Shown here: piece by piece, positions 53,116 through 62,693 of the stretch
Position numbering within the stretch: the stretch's first letter is position 1
Layout of the letters: every line of letters starts with the position of its first letter
From: UBA1275 sp038124025
GTDB lineage: Bacteria; Bacteroidota; Rhodothermia; Balneolales; Balneolaceae
Assembly: GCA_038124025.1 (NCBI GenBank)
Contig: JAYPBC010000002.1
Span: forward strand, 68,021 to 132,020
DNA: 64,000 nt
Direction of reading: 5' to 3'
The notes under the pieces: model-generated
Seen by the model: only the letters and a program-made list of their open reading frames with translations
Database searches by the model: none
What the model was told of the DNA's origin: nothing
Translations under genes and position numbers: made by a program

Positions 53116-55554
53116 ATGTCTAAAGTTTCAACTCAAAAAAAGCGTGCTCGTTTTTCCAAAAAAAGAAAAGAGGAAATCTTAAAGGATTACCGCTTAGGTT
53201 GGCTTAGTAGGCATGTATCGGTTTTGGGTAGAAAAGAAGTGCTATCGGGTAAAGCTAAGTTTGGAATATTTGGCGATGGGAAAGAGCTACCACAATTAGC
53301 GATGGCTAAAGTATTCGAGAACGGTGATTTCCGGAGTGGATATTACCGAGATCAAACATTTATGTTTGCTATTGGAGAAGCTACATTAACCCAATTTTTT
53401 GCCCAATTATATGCTCATCCCGATGTGCAGGAAGATCCATTTTCAGCAGGAAGGCAAATGAATTCTCATTTTGGGTCACGCTTAATAGATGAAGAAGGGA
53501 GTTGGGTCGAACAGGTTAGTCGGAAGAATTCTGTATCAGGAATTTCCCCTACAGCTGGACAAATGGCTCGCATCACTGGTTTAGCACAAGCTTCTAAGAT
53601 TTATCGGAGTCAAAAAAAGTTGCAATTCGGAAAATGGAAGAAATTTTCCAACAAGGGCAATGAAGTTGTATTTGGTACTATTGGGGATGCGAGTACGTCT
53701 GAAGGCGTTTTTTGGGAAACCATGAATACACTTGGAGTATTACAAGCCCCAGCGGTTATCTCAGTTTGGGACGATGGATATGGAATAAGTGTTCCTAAGA
53801 AGTTTCAGACTACAAAAGAGAGTATTTCTGAAGCGTTAAGTGGGATGCAGCATGATCCATCCACCAATGGGATTGAGATACTGAAGGTGAAAGGGTGGGA
53901 TTATGAGGATTTAATTGATACCTACACCAAAGCGACTGAATTAGCTCGTAGCGAGCATGTGCCCGTACTTATTCATGTGGAAGAACTCACACAACCTTTA
54001 GGGCATTCTAGTTCAGGTTCACATGAGAGGTATAAAACAAAAGAACGCCTAGAATGGGAGAGTGATTATTGTTGTCTCCAACAATTCAGAAAATGGATTC
54101 TGGCCAAGAAAATTGCGACCGAAACAGAGCTGGATTCTTTAGAATTAGAAGCCCAGCAGGAGGCCCTGGCAGCGAAGCAGCTAGCATGGCAGCAGTATAT
54201 TGGACCTATCAAACAGGAACGAGACTTTATTCTTTCATTACTACATTCATTGAAGGAAGAATTGCTGAACACACGAAAAGAGATGATGGCTTCTATTGAA
54301 GCAATCATGCGGCGCTTGAAATCCACTCCAAACCCAATTCGAAAAGATATTGTATCAAGTATTCATAAGGCATTACGAAGTTTAGGTACTTATGAATCAA
54401 CATCGAAAGAGCAGTTGGTTAGTTGGTTAGAGGATCTTAAAATAACTACTCAAGATCGCTACCACTCACACTTGTATAGCCAGAGCCCCAATTCACCACT
54501 TCAAGTAAAACACATTGCTCCTAGTTATGATGATAAACCAATCAAGGTCGATGGCCGAATCGTAATCAGAGATAATTTTAGAGCGCTATTTGACAAATAT
54601 CCTGAACTTCTCACTTTTGGTGAAGACGTAGGGGTACTGGGTGATGTTAATAAAGGGCTGGAGGGGCTACAGGAAGAGTTTGGAGATTCTCGGGTAATGG
54701 ATACTGGAATACGAGAGGCAACTATCATTGGCCAAGGTATTGGGATGGCTATTCGAGGTCTTCGTCCAATTCCTGAAATTCAATACCTAGACTATATTTA
54801 TTATGCTTTATTTGTGTTATCTGATGATTTAGCCACTCTTAGATACAGGACCAAGGGTGGACAGGCATCTCCTGTGATTATTAGAACACGAGGTCACCGG
54901 TTGGAAGGAATATGGCACTCGGGCTCCCCTATGGCCACGTTGTTAGGAAGTTTACGCGGTGTTCACCTTTGTGTACCTAGAAATTTAACCGAAGCAGCTG
55001 GAATGTATAACACCTTACTAAAAGGTGATGATCCCGCTATTATGGTGGAGCCACTAAATGGGTACCGACTAAAAGAAGATTTGCCTAATAATCTTGGTGA
55101 GTTTACTATTCCGTTGGGGATATCGAGTTTACTCACTGAAGGTGATGACCTAACCTTAGTTTCCTATGGGGCCACACTAAATATTGCCAAAGAAGTTGTC
55201 TCTGACTTAAAAAAAATGGGAATTGGGGTTGATTTAATTGACCTTCGGACTTTACTCCCATTTGATCTTAACGGGCTTATTCGAGAATCACTCAGTAAAA
55301 CCAATAAACTTCTTATTGTCGATGAAGATGTGCCTGGCGGAGCTTCGGCTTACATACTTCAAAACGTGTTGCAGCAACAAAAAGGATTCTATTTGTTAGA
55401 TGCTGCTCCAGTTTGCCTATCTGCAAAGGCTCATCGTCCTGCATATTCTTCAGACGGGGATTACTTCAGCAAACCCAACGCGGAGGATATCTTCAATGCA
55501 GCTTACGAAATTATGCAGGAAACTAATCCCGAAGCATTTCCACCCTTATTTTAG
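53116..55554 (+). CDS. fused alpha-beta 2-oxoacid dehydrogenase E1
   Basis: An 812-aa fusion of the E1 alpha (about 1-330) and beta (about 470-812) subunits of a branched-chain/pyruvate-type dehydrogenase complex. The alpha part has GRQMNSHFGSRLIDE and the TPP segment FGTIGDASTSEGVFW with WDDGYGIS. A helical linker (about 330-460) follows, then the beta part with LLTFGEDVGVLGDVNKG, IREATIIGQGIGMAIRGLRP and SGSPMATLLGSLRG, ending in the usual PAYSSDGDYFS region. Such fused forms are common in Bacteroidota and are usually assigned to 2-oxoisovalerate or pyruvate. No E2 or E3 is adjacent, so the complex is encoded in pieces. Confidence 0.9.
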   Translation: MSKVSTQKKRARFSKKRKEEILKDYRLGWLSRHVSVLGRKEVLSGKAKFGIFGDGKELPQLAMAKVFENGDFRSGYYRDQTFMFAIGEATLTQFFAQLYAHPDVQEDPFSAGRQMNSHFGSRLIDEEGSWVEQVSRKNSVSGISPTAGQMARITGLAQASKIYRSQKKLQFGKWKKFSNKGNEVVFGTIGDASTSEGVFWETMNTLGVLQAPAVISVWDDGYGISVPKKFQTTKESISEALSGMQHDPSTNGIEILKVKGWDYEDLIDTYTKATELARSEHVPVLIHVEELTQPLGHSSSGSHERYKTKERLEWESDYCCLQQFRKWILAKKIATETELDSLELEAQQEALAAKQLAWQQYIGPIKQERDFILSLLHSLKEELLNTRKEMMASIEAIMRRLKSTPNPIRKDIVSSIHKALRSLGTYESTSKEQLVSWLEDLKITTQDRYHSHLYSQSPNSPLQVKHIAPSYDDKPIKVDGRIVIRDNFRALFDKYPELLTFGEDVGVLGDVNKGLEGLQEEFGDSRVMDTGIREATIIGQGIGMAIRGLRPIPEIQYLDYIYYALFVLSDDLATLRYRTKGGQASPVIIRTRGHRLEGIWHSGSPMATLLGSLRGVHLCVPRNLTEAAGMYNTLLKGDDPAIMVEPLNGYRLKEDLPNNLGEFTIPLGISSLLTEGDDLTLVSYGATLNIAKEVVSDLKKMGIGVDLIDLRTLLPFDLNGLIRESLSKTNKLLIVDEDVPGGASAYILQNVLQQQKGFYLLDAAPVCLSAKAHRPAYSSDGDYFSKPNAEDIFNAAYEIMQETNPEAFPPLF

Positions 55555-55678
55555 TTTCGTTCGGTATCACTCGGTCATTTAATGTTTGACCCTCGATTCT
55601 TACAGCAAAAATTTTATTGCTAGCATTGGTCCCGACTATACTCTGCGGCAATGTTTGAGAGTAATATGTATAAGCCAA

Positions 55679-56503
55679 CTATTGGGTGTTCAGGGTCGAT
55701 AAATCGCTTGTGTATCTGGCACTTAGATTAAAAAAGTGAAAACTTAAGACCGTTTGAAACACAATGGTGGTGAGCGCGGTTAAAACATTGAATAAACCAC
55801 CTATTAGTGTAGATATGAACTCACCTAGGTCACTCCCTATCCAATCCAAGCCATCTAAGCCAAGACGGATTAATTCACCAGGTATTTGAATTAATGAGCT
55901 AATCATGATGGTGACTAGAATTAAAATAATCAATAGACCAAAGGTTGGCCATGCTTGATAGGTTGTAATGTTCCAGCTATGAACCAAACTGTCTGTTAGT
56001 GACTTTTCACTTATAATATAGCTTTGGAAGGCCACTGATAGTTTGGTTCCCATAAACAAGAAAGGGAAAAAAAAGAACAGAAAAGAAAGACCTAATATCA
56101 AAGAAACAACAAAATAAAGAACACTAAACCCTAGAATTTTTGGAAGTAATGAAGATATGTTTTCTGGTTTTAGGACCACAGAATCCTTAGTACATTTTAT
56201 ATGTTCAAGGATTATTACTATTGATGTAGCCTGACTTAGAATAGCTGAGATAATAACCAATGGGTACAATGGCCCCATCATGGTATCCATGGCATCTAAG
56301 CCGTTAAAACCGAGTATCATTTCTGACTCAAATTGTTTCAACATATTTTCTATGGGAAGCTTGGAAAGTAGGAAATGATGAAGGAGAATGAGGGGGGCAG
56401 CAAACAATCCCCAAATCACTAGTAGATGTCTGCTATGTAAACGAAGATAGTTCAAGCTATCTCTAAGTGTATCAGCAATTTGACGAACCTGATAGTATTG
56501 CAT
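55679..56503 (-). CDS. polytopic inner-membrane protein of unknown function
   Basis: A 274-aa protein with about six hydrophobic helices (for example LLVIWGLFAAPLILLHHFLL, VLYFVVSLILGLSFLFFFF, FGLLIILILVTIMISS). It resembles glycerophosphoryl-diester-phosphodiesterase-type or YciC-like membrane domains only in general layout. It lies 17 nt downstream of the heme o synthase gene on the same strand, so it is co-transcribed and may serve respiratory-chain assembly, which is inference. The family is not recognised. Confidence 0.65.
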   Translation of the reverse strand: MQYYQVRQIADTLRDSLNYLRLHSRHLLVIWGLFAAPLILLHHFLLSKLPIENMLKQFESEMILGFNGLDAMDTMMGPLYPLVIISAILSQATSIVIILEHIKCTKDSVVLKPENISSLLPKILGFSVLYFVVSLILGLSFLFFFFPFLFMGTKLSVAFQSYIISEKSLTDSLVHSWNITTYQAWPTFGLLIILILVTIMISSLIQIPGELIRLGLDGLDWIGSDLGEFISTLIGGLFNVLTALTTIVFQTVLSFHFFNLSARYTSDLSTLNTQ

Positions 56504-56520
56504 GTAATATCTTTTCGGGT

Positions 56521-57414
56521 TTAATTAATTAAAATATCAATACTTAAGACTAGCCAAATAAGAGGTAAGTATGCGATAGAGGCAAACATGAGCGCACGTG
56601 CTGTTTCATGGGTTCTAGATTGGATGAATCGTAGGCCAAAAAAAAGAAAGAACAGACCGATTGGTATGCTACTTATTAAGAATAAGGCATGAGCTAAATC
56701 AAGAGCGTAAAGAGAATAATTCACGAGAAATAAGATTAAGATGCATAAAAGGGCATAAATGGAAGTTTTTCGTCCATTGTGATCATCTTTTGGCAACATC
56801 TTAAAACCCGCTCCAGAATAATCCTCTTTGCATACCCAAGCTATAGCCATAACATGGGGTATTTGCCAAAAGAATACGATAGCAAATAATATCCACATAC
56901 CTGGATCAGTAATATTACCAGTCACCACAGCCCACCCTCCAACGGGAGGTAAAGCACCAGGAATGGCCCCAATCATGATATTAAATGCTGTTTTTTGCTT
57001 CATTGGGGTGTATAATCCTAAGTAAATGAGGGTGGTTGATAATGAGACAACTCCTGCTATAGGATGTGTAAACCAAATTAGATATCCTAAACCAATGATG
57101 ATTAAGCTTACAGAAAATAGTTTACACTCAAAGGCTGAAATACGCTGAGTCGGTAAAGGTCGGGCCTTAGTTCTATTCATTAACCCGTCTAAACTTCTTT
57201 CCAGAAACTGGTTATGTGCGGCGGTACCTGCGGCAATTAAATAGGTACCAATAATTGCATGAATCATTAACACCCAATCAATCGAGCTCATAATCACGAC
57301 ACTTGCCATTACGAAGCCCATTAACATACTTATAAGCACGGTTAATGTAATCCCGGGCTTGGTAAGCATGTAGTAGTCGGAAAGCTTAGTACGGAGGTTA
57401 TTTTGGTAGGACAA
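56521..57414 (-). CDS. cyoE: heme o synthase (protoheme IX farnesyltransferase)
   Basis: A 297-aa membrane UbiA-family prenyltransferase that adds farnesyl to protoheme IX. It has about nine transmembrane helices. The prenyl-diphosphate motif AHNQFLERSLDGLMNRTKARPLP and the second motif PHVMAIAWVCKEDYSGAGFKMLP fit CyoE/CtaB. It is divergent from ctaA (104 bp), so the two steps of heme A synthesis are encoded side by side. Confidence 0.94.
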   Translation of the reverse strand: MSYQNNLRTKLSDYYMLTKPGITLTVLISMLMGFVMASVVIMSSIDWVLMIHAIIGTYLIAAGTAAHNQFLERSLDGLMNRTKARPLPTQRISAFECKLFSVSLIIIGLGYLIWFTHPIAGVVSLSTTLIYLGLYTPMKQKTAFNIMIGAIPGALPPVGGWAVVTGNITDPGMWILFAIVFFWQIPHVMAIAWVCKEDYSGAGFKMLPKDDHNGRKTSIYALLCILILFLVNYSLYALDLAHALFLISSIPIGLFFLFFGLRFIQSRTHETARALMFASIAYLPLIWLVLSIDILIN

Positions 57415-57517
57415 CTTATTTTCGATGATATTCGAGCAAATATGCGTTCATAAGTGTAATTTTAGACAAAAATAACGAATAATCGATTTAATTGTAGGTA
57501 AAAAGAACCTCATCGAT

Positions 57518-58489
57518 ATGAAATTAAATCTCTATCAAAAAACTGCCCTAAGTACTATTGCAGCAACATTATTCCTAATAATGGTGGGGGGAATAGTTCG
57601 AGCTGCGGGTGCTGGATTAGGTTGCCCAGATTGGCCTAAGTGTTATGGGTTGTGGATCCCTCCAATGCATGTATCAGAACTACCTTCTGGCTTTGATGTA
57701 GAAAGTTTTAATGCATTCAAAACCTGGACCGAGTATGTGAATAGGCTAATAGGGGTATTGGTTGGGTTTTTTATCGCTGCTAATTTTTTAACCTCTCTAA
57801 GATATCGTAAAACAAAGCCTAGTGTAACCATTTCTTCTCTGCTGGCTTTACTATTAGTATTATTTCAAGCTTGGCTCGGTGGACAAGTAGTGCGTTCTGG
57901 GCTTGCTTCAGGTATGATTACATTACACATGCTACTAGCTATGATTATCGTTGGGGTATTATTGTATGCGAGTTTCAGGTCAAAAGAGGATTTTGTGGAA
58001 TTGAGAATGAGCCAGCAATCAAAACAGCAGTTTTTACGATTAGGTATTATAATTGGAGTTTTAAGTGTTATTCAAATGATACTCGGTACTCAGGTTCGTG
58101 AGTCTATTGATGTGGTGAAAATGGGGATGAGTTTGACCGATCGAAGTCTATGGATTGAGCAGTTAGGAATAATCTATAAAATTCACAGAAGTTTCTCATG
58201 GCTTTTAATTATCACAATCGGGCTGCTTTTTTATCGTGTTTATAGGTTTTCAAAGAATCTAACAGGAAGAAGGTACAGTGGCACAAAAGGGTTTATTCTG
58301 CTTGGCTATGCCATTCCTATTGGGGTTATGACTCAAGTTATGATTGGTGTAGGCCTTCAATGGTTGGATATGCCAGGGGTTTTACAGGTGCTTCACTTAG
58401 TAGGGGTGGCTTTACTATTGTCCTTTATATTTATTTTTGTATTGATATTGTCCCAACGAACTAAAGTTTTTGAAGAAGCTGGTTCATAA
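57518..58489 (+). CDS. ctaA: heme A synthase
   Basis: A 323-aa polytopic Cox15/CtaA enzyme oxidising heme o to heme A for aa3-type cytochrome oxidase. The family signature RAAGAGLGCPDWPKCYGLW with its cysteine pair follows helix 1. About eight helices and conserved His residues (WTEYVNRLIGVLVG, ITLHMLLAM, KIHRSFSWLL, VLHLVGVALLL) complete it. It lies divergent from cyoE; its last 29 nt overlap the 3' end of a convergent MerR gene. Confidence 0.93.
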   Translation: MKLNLYQKTALSTIAATLFLIMVGGIVRAAGAGLGCPDWPKCYGLWIPPMHVSELPSGFDVESFNAFKTWTEYVNRLIGVLVGFFIAANFLTSLRYRKTKPSVTISSLLALLLVLFQAWLGGQVVRSGLASGMITLHMLLAMIIVGVLLYASFRSKEDFVELRMSQQSKQQFLRLGIIIGVLSVIQMILGTQVRESIDVVKMGMSLTDRSLWIEQLGIIYKIHRSFSWLLIITIGLLFYRVYRFSKNLTGRRYSGTKGFILLGYAIPIGVMTQVMIGVGLQWLDMPGVLQVLHLVGVALLLSFIFIFVLILSQRTKVFEEAGS

Positions 58490-58793
58490 AGGTTTTTACC
58501 TCCATTAAATCCTTACGCATCTCTGGGGTAAGTGATGATTGGCTGTGTTCTGGTAGGGCTGGACCTGAATTTTTTAGTACTTTTTTTACTCCATCACTAG
58601 TAAATTTTTGATCTTCAACCAATTCCTTAATTTTGAAGATAAGTGCCACATCCTCATCAGTATAAGCGCGGTTTCCTGCACTATTTTTTTTTGGTTTAAG
58701 TTCTTCGTAGGTCTTTTCCCAGTTTCTTAAAACGTGTGGGGGCAAATTTGTTAGTGTACTTACCTCACCCATCGAGTAATACAATTTTTTCAT
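58461..58793 (-). CDS. small MerR-family transcriptional regulator
   Basis: A 110-aa MerR-type protein. The winged HTH is LYYSMGEVSTLTNLPPHVLR, then NWEKTYEELKPKKNSAGNRAY in pieces, followed by DEDVALIFKIKELVEDQK and a C-terminal helix (MEVKTFMNQLLQKL). No metal-binding cysteines are present, so it is not a heavy-metal sensor. It resembles the short MerR proteins common in Bacteroidota. Its 3' end overlaps ctaA by 29 nt on the opposite strand. Target unknown. Confidence 0.9.
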   Translation of the reverse strand: MKKLYYSMGEVSTLTNLPPHVLRNWEKTYEELKPKKNSAGNRAYTDEDVALIFKIKELVEDQKFTSDGVKKVLKNSGPALPEHSQSSLTPEMRKDLMEVKTFMNQLLQKL

Positions 58794-58866
58794 AGCCTAT
58801 ATAAAGTGTATTTTATTTCTTCATAAAAGTACGTTATTTATTTTAGAATCAATAAAGTCGTTTATT

Positions 58867-59817
58867 GTGAACTCAACCACTGAACATCAAGGTCTAGAAC
58901 TTAGTATTGTAGTGCCACTTTATAATGAGGAAGATTCTCTTCCTGAATTAGTGGATCAGATAATTCAATCTTTGCCGACCACATACTTTGAACTCATTTT
59001 TGTTGACGATGGCTCTACGGATAACTCTTGGGAAGTAATTGAGCAACTTGTTGAAGCGAATAGTCAAATAAAGGGTATCTCTCTTGGAGTGAATCAAGGA
59101 AAAAGTTATGCCCTACAAGCAGGTTTCAATGAAGTTAGGGGGCAATATGTAGTTACCATGGATGCTGACCTGCAAGATAACCCTGCTGAAATTGAACAAA
59201 TGATTACTACCTTGGAATCGGGTTATGATCTAGTGAGTGGTTGGAAAAAAGAACGCTTCGATCCAATTAGTAAAACCATACCTTCGAAGTTTTTTAATTG
59301 GGTTACTCGAAGAGCCGCTGGTATTCACTTACATGATTTTAACTGTGGACTAAAAGCTTATCGGGCAGAAGTGATCGGTCATATTCATTTGTATGGGGAA
59401 TTACATCGATACATACCTCTGTTAGCCAAGCGCGCTGGATATGCTCGTATTACTGAACAGGTTGTTCAGCACAGAGCCAGAAAATACGGGACAACTAAAT
59501 TTGGGTTATCTAGATTTATTAATGGGTTTTTAGACCTCATAACCATTCTTTTTGTGCAGAAATACCTTCAGAAACCAATGCACTTCTTCGGAACCATTGG
59601 TGTTTTGTTAATGGCCGCAGGGTCTGTAATTAACCTATATCTAGCGGGGATTCGAATTTTTCTTAACGAAGGAATTGGGAACAGACCCTTACTTTTTCTT
59701 GGGATCCTGTTGATGGTTTTAGGTGTGCAATTTTTATCAACGGGTTTTTTAGGTGAGCTAATAAACAAGAATCACATTCATAATAGACAACCAGTAATCA
59801 GAAAGCGAAGCGAATAA
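58867..59817 (+). CDS. GT2 polyprenyl-phosphate glycosyltransferase (DPM1/GtrB-like)
   Basis: A 316-aa family 2 glycosyltransferase that starts with GTG (no ATG fits). The GT-A catalytic domain has SIVVPLYNEEDSLPEL, FVDDGSTDNSW, the donor/metal DADLQDNP (DXD), and the DFNCGLKAYRAEV and HRYIPLLAKRAGY segments. Two C-terminal transmembrane helices (FGTIGVLLMAAGSVINLYLA, LLFLGILLMVLGVQFLS) place it at the inner membrane. It likely makes a polyprenyl-phosphate sugar for envelope glycans. It is monocistronic, divergent from the merR gene. Confidence 0.92.
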   Translation: MNSTTEHQGLELSIVVPLYNEEDSLPELVDQIIQSLPTTYFELIFVDDGSTDNSWEVIEQLVEANSQIKGISLGVNQGKSYALQAGFNEVRGQYVVTMDADLQDNPAEIEQMITTLESGYDLVSGWKKERFDPISKTIPSKFFNWVTRRAAGIHLHDFNCGLKAYRAEVIGHIHLYGELHRYIPLLAKRAGYARITEQVVQHRARKYGTTKFGLSRFINGFLDLITILFVQKYLQKPMHFFGTIGVLLMAAGSVINLYLAGIRIFLNEGIGNRPLLFLGILLMVLGVQFLSTGFLGELINKNHIHNRQPVIRKRSE

Positions 59818-59843
59818 CTTTGTACTACTACATAATATCTAGA

Positions 59844-60851
59844 CTACCTAACAGATTCTTTTCTGTTTAGAGATACGGGAACTAGGCTTAGGGTAGAACG
59901 AAGGCTTTCTTTTCTCGCAATCATATCTAAAAGTGATTGTATACTCAACCTTCCAAGTTCTTCAAAATCTGTTTCTATAGAACTAAGATTTGGCTGTAGT
60001 TGGTAACAAACAGGTAAGTTATCATACCCAATAATAGAGACATCACGGGGAATTTGTAAGCCAGCATTGGTTGCAGCAGTGCTAAAACCTGCCGCCATTA
60101 AATCGTTACTAAAGAAAATACCCTGAGGCTGTTGAATACTATGTTGAAAGGATTCAAAGGACTTGAATCCACTGTCAAAAGTGAAATCACCCTGCAATTC
60201 CCATACGACTTCCATATCGTGATGCATGCAATAATCCTTAAAGCCATTTGCACGAAAACTACTTTCTGCCTTTCCAGAGGGGCCTTTTACAATTCCAACT
60301 TTTTTCATGTTTCGTTGATCAAAACACTCGGCTGCAACAAAACCTCCTGAGTAGCCATCAAAGGTAATGGTAGGAAGGATGGGATTTTCTATGAGACCAT
60401 TGGAAATGATTGGAATAGAAACTTGAGCTTTATTCAGATCATCTAATAGCTTTTTATAATCTTTATGCTCCATAGTTGGCACAAACAGTGCAATCCCATC
60501 TACTTGGTGCTGTATGCGAGCAGTAATTATATCAAAAAGACTCTTTTCGTGCTGATTAGCACTAACTAATGACAAGTTAACATCTAGTTTTGCGGCTGCA
60601 TTAAAATATCCAGTATAGGCTGAGGCATAAAATTCACCGTGTGCTAACTCTGAAATGAGAACCACATCCTTAGTACCGTTCGAATACATAGGGATTTGAT
60701 TTTTGTTGAATGGATATTCCAATTCTTCGGCCACTTGAACGATTCTTCTTTGTACATCCAAGCTAATTTTATTGGTTCCATTTAATACTCTAGATACCGT
60801 TGAAATAGAGTATCCAGTTTTTTCCGCAATGTGTTTAAGTCCTATTCTCAT
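59844..60851 (-). CDS. LacI-family transcriptional regulator
   Basis: A 335-aa LacI/GalR regulator. The HTH and hinge (LKHIAEKTGYSISTVSRVLN, then VQRRIVQVAEELEYPFNKN) are followed by a periplasmic-binding-protein-like effector domain (VDGIALFVP, GFVAAECFDQR, FFSNDLMAAGFSTAA, SIIGYDNLPVCYQLQPNLSS). It is divergent from a sugar-porter gene with a LacI-type operator between them, so it very probably regulates that transporter. The effector sugar is unknown. Confidence 0.95.
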   Translation of the reverse strand: MRIGLKHIAEKTGYSISTVSRVLNGTNKISLDVQRRIVQVAEELEYPFNKNQIPMYSNGTKDVVLISELAHGEFYASAYTGYFNAAAKLDVNLSLVSANQHEKSLFDIITARIQHQVDGIALFVPTMEHKDYKKLLDDLNKAQVSIPIISNGLIENPILPTITFDGYSGGFVAAECFDQRNMKKVGIVKGPSGKAESSFRANGFKDYCMHHDMEVVWELQGDFTFDSGFKSFESFQHSIQQPQGIFFSNDLMAAGFSTAATNAGLQIPRDVSIIGYDNLPVCYQLQPNLSSIETDFEELGRLSIQSLLDMIARKESLRSTLSLVPVSLNRKESVR

Positions 60852-60891
60852 ATCTGGTTAAATTCTCCGCAACTTACACATTTAATCAATA

Positions 60892-60928
60892 TAATGGAAT
60901 TTGTTAGTTAGCGTTTTCATTTCCATTA
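60892..60928. promoter_or_regulatory. LacI-type operator inside a longer inverted repeat
   Basis: The minus strand of 60906-60919 reads TGAAAACGCTAACT, a full match to the LacI/CcpA consensus TGWAARCGYTWNCW. It sits almost at the centre of the 8-bp inverted repeat TAATGGAA (60892-60899) / TTCCATTA (60921-60928). It lies between the divergent LacI and sugar-porter genes. Confidence 0.75.
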
Positions 60929-60998
60929 GACATCGATTATAAAAAACCTAAGAATGATGAACATTTTTTATGAGCGTAGTAAAAAAGGAAATTTAGAT

Positions 60999-62552
60999 AT
61001 GCAGAATAGATCTCCACTGCGATTGACGCTTATTGTTTCTTTGGGTGGCTTTTTGTTTGGATTTGATGCCTCAGTAATTTCTGGAGCTATTGTATATTTA
61101 GACGCAACATTTGAGTTGAATAGTATAGCTATGGGATGGGTCGTCAGTGCCCCTTCTTTTTCAGCGATGTTTGCTATGTTAGCAGCAGGTGTTACTAGTG
61201 ATCGGATTGGAAGGAAGAAAACGTTACAATTAGTTGCTTTTTGTTTTGTCATATCGGCTTTCTTGTCTGCCATTTCACAGGATATCGGTAGTTTAGTAGC
61301 TGCTAGAATGCTCGGTGGTGTAGCTTTTGGAGGGGCACTTGTCATTGTTCCTGTTTACATATCGGAAATATCACCGGCCCAGCAAAGGGGGCGCTTGGTC
61401 TCCATTCAACAAATGAATATTGTAGTGGGTTTTTTGGCCGCTTATTTTAGCAATTATTTTGTTGGAGTTTATCTTTCTCAATCGATAAGCATGAATAATA
61501 TATGGCGATGGATGCTTGCAGTAGAATTATTACCAGCCATGATATATGTGGGTTTGTTACCAAAAATACCAGAGTCTCCGGTATGGTTAAAGAGTCAAGG
61601 GGGACTGACTAACCAACGAGGTCAAGGGAATGCGAATAATACTGCCTTTAAGATTGGTCAATCGGATTATAACTCACTCAATAGCTGGTTAATGGACCAA
61701 AAAAAGCATTTTTCTTTGTTGTGGAGCCCAAGATGGCGTCAAATTTTTTTAGTGGCTATCTTTTTAGGTGTTCTTCAGCAAATTACAGGTATAAATGCAA
61801 TTTTTTTCTACGCTACCAGTATCTTTGAGGGAACAGGTATTGGTATTGACGCTTCATTGGCACAAACCGTTGCGGTAGGGATAATCAATATAATATTCAC
61901 TCTGGTTGCCTATTTAACCATAGATCGGTTCGGTCGAAGATATTTATTGCTTTGGGGCCTGGTAGGGATAGTTATAAGTATGAGCATAACAGCCTATGGT
62001 TTTGCTAACACTAAATACAGGTTAACGGAGAAAATTTTAGCTAATTATGAAGAGCAATTTGTCAACCAACCATCGACTGAGATATTTCAAAAGATGTTGA
62101 TTTTTAGCTATGACACCGAATCGGCATTTGTGAAAGATTTAACTCAGGCATTAGAGCAAATCAGTTGGGGTGAAGTTGATGGGGATTCCGAAACTATACG
62201 CATGGATATTTACCATGGAATTCTGAGGGAATCAAAGCAATTAAATCACTACCTAATATTAATTGGAATACTAGGCTTTATCGCCAGTTTTGCCTGTTCA
62301 TTAGGGCCGGTAATGTGGGTAGTACTTTCAGAAATATTTCCAACCTATTTAAGAGGGATAGGTATCTCTATTGTAGGTTTCTTGAATTCGTTAACAAGTT
62401 GGGTAACTCAATTTGTATTTCCCATCGAGCTTAATCTATTTGGAGATGGCTTTACGTACGCACTATTTGCTGGCATTGCGGCTATTGGATGGGTAGTTTT
62501 ATACATATACCTACCCGAGACTAAAGGCGAGTTATTACAAAAATCGTTCTAG
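60999..62552 (+). CDS. MFS sugar porter family transporter
   Basis: A 12-helix MFS symporter of the sugar porter family. Signatures are FGFDASVISGAIVYL, SDRIGRKK, PESPVWLKSQGG, GVLQQITGINAIFFYATSIF and the C-terminal YLPETKGE. Between helices 9 and 10 is an extra acidic loop of roughly 80 residues (KYRLTEKILANYEEQ through DIYHGILRESKQ), unusual for the family. The ATG at 60999, with AAGGAA 8 nt upstream, is preferred; an in-frame ATG at 60954 would add 15 residues. It is divergent from the LacI regulator. No linked hydrolase is seen. Confidence 0.92.
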   Translation: MQNRSPLRLTLIVSLGGFLFGFDASVISGAIVYLDATFELNSIAMGWVVSAPSFSAMFAMLAAGVTSDRIGRKKTLQLVAFCFVISAFLSAISQDIGSLVAARMLGGVAFGGALVIVPVYISEISPAQQRGRLVSIQQMNIVVGFLAAYFSNYFVGVYLSQSISMNNIWRWMLAVELLPAMIYVGLLPKIPESPVWLKSQGGLTNQRGQGNANNTAFKIGQSDYNSLNSWLMDQKKHFSLLWSPRWRQIFLVAIFLGVLQQITGINAIFFYATSIFEGTGIGIDASLAQTVAVGIINIIFTLVAYLTIDRFGRRYLLLWGLVGIVISMSITAYGFANTKYRLTEKILANYEEQFVNQPSTEIFQKMLIFSYDTESAFVKDLTQALEQISWGEVDGDSETIRMDIYHGILRESKQLNHYLILIGILGFIASFACSLGPVMWVVLSEIFPTYLRGIGISIVGFLNSLTSWVTQFVFPIELNLFGDGFTYALFAGIAAIGWVVLYIYLPETKGELLQKSF

Positions 62553-62605
62553 TTCATTTCACAACGAACACAATTACAAATGGGAGGGTTGCAGGGGTTA
62601 AAAAG

Positions 62606-62678
62606 TACCGCGTACGGGATTCGAACCCGTGCTACCGCCGTGAAAGGGCGGCGTCCTAGGCCTCTAGACGAACGCGGC
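62606..62678 (-). tRNA. tRNA-Glu (TTC), copy 1
   Basis: The reverse complement folds as a tRNA with anticodon loop CTTTCAC (TTC, Glu). The acceptor is closed except for a G1:U72 wobble, and the discriminator is A. CCA is not encoded. The sequence is identical to the copy at 62777-62849. Confidence 0.95.
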
Positions 62679-62693
62679 ATAGTTATCATTTTG

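Noticed and set aside
60968..61345. 125-aa minus-strand frame inside the sugar porter
   Set aside because: It mirrors the strong codon bias of the transporter, has no homologous features, and lies wholly within a clear MFS gene.
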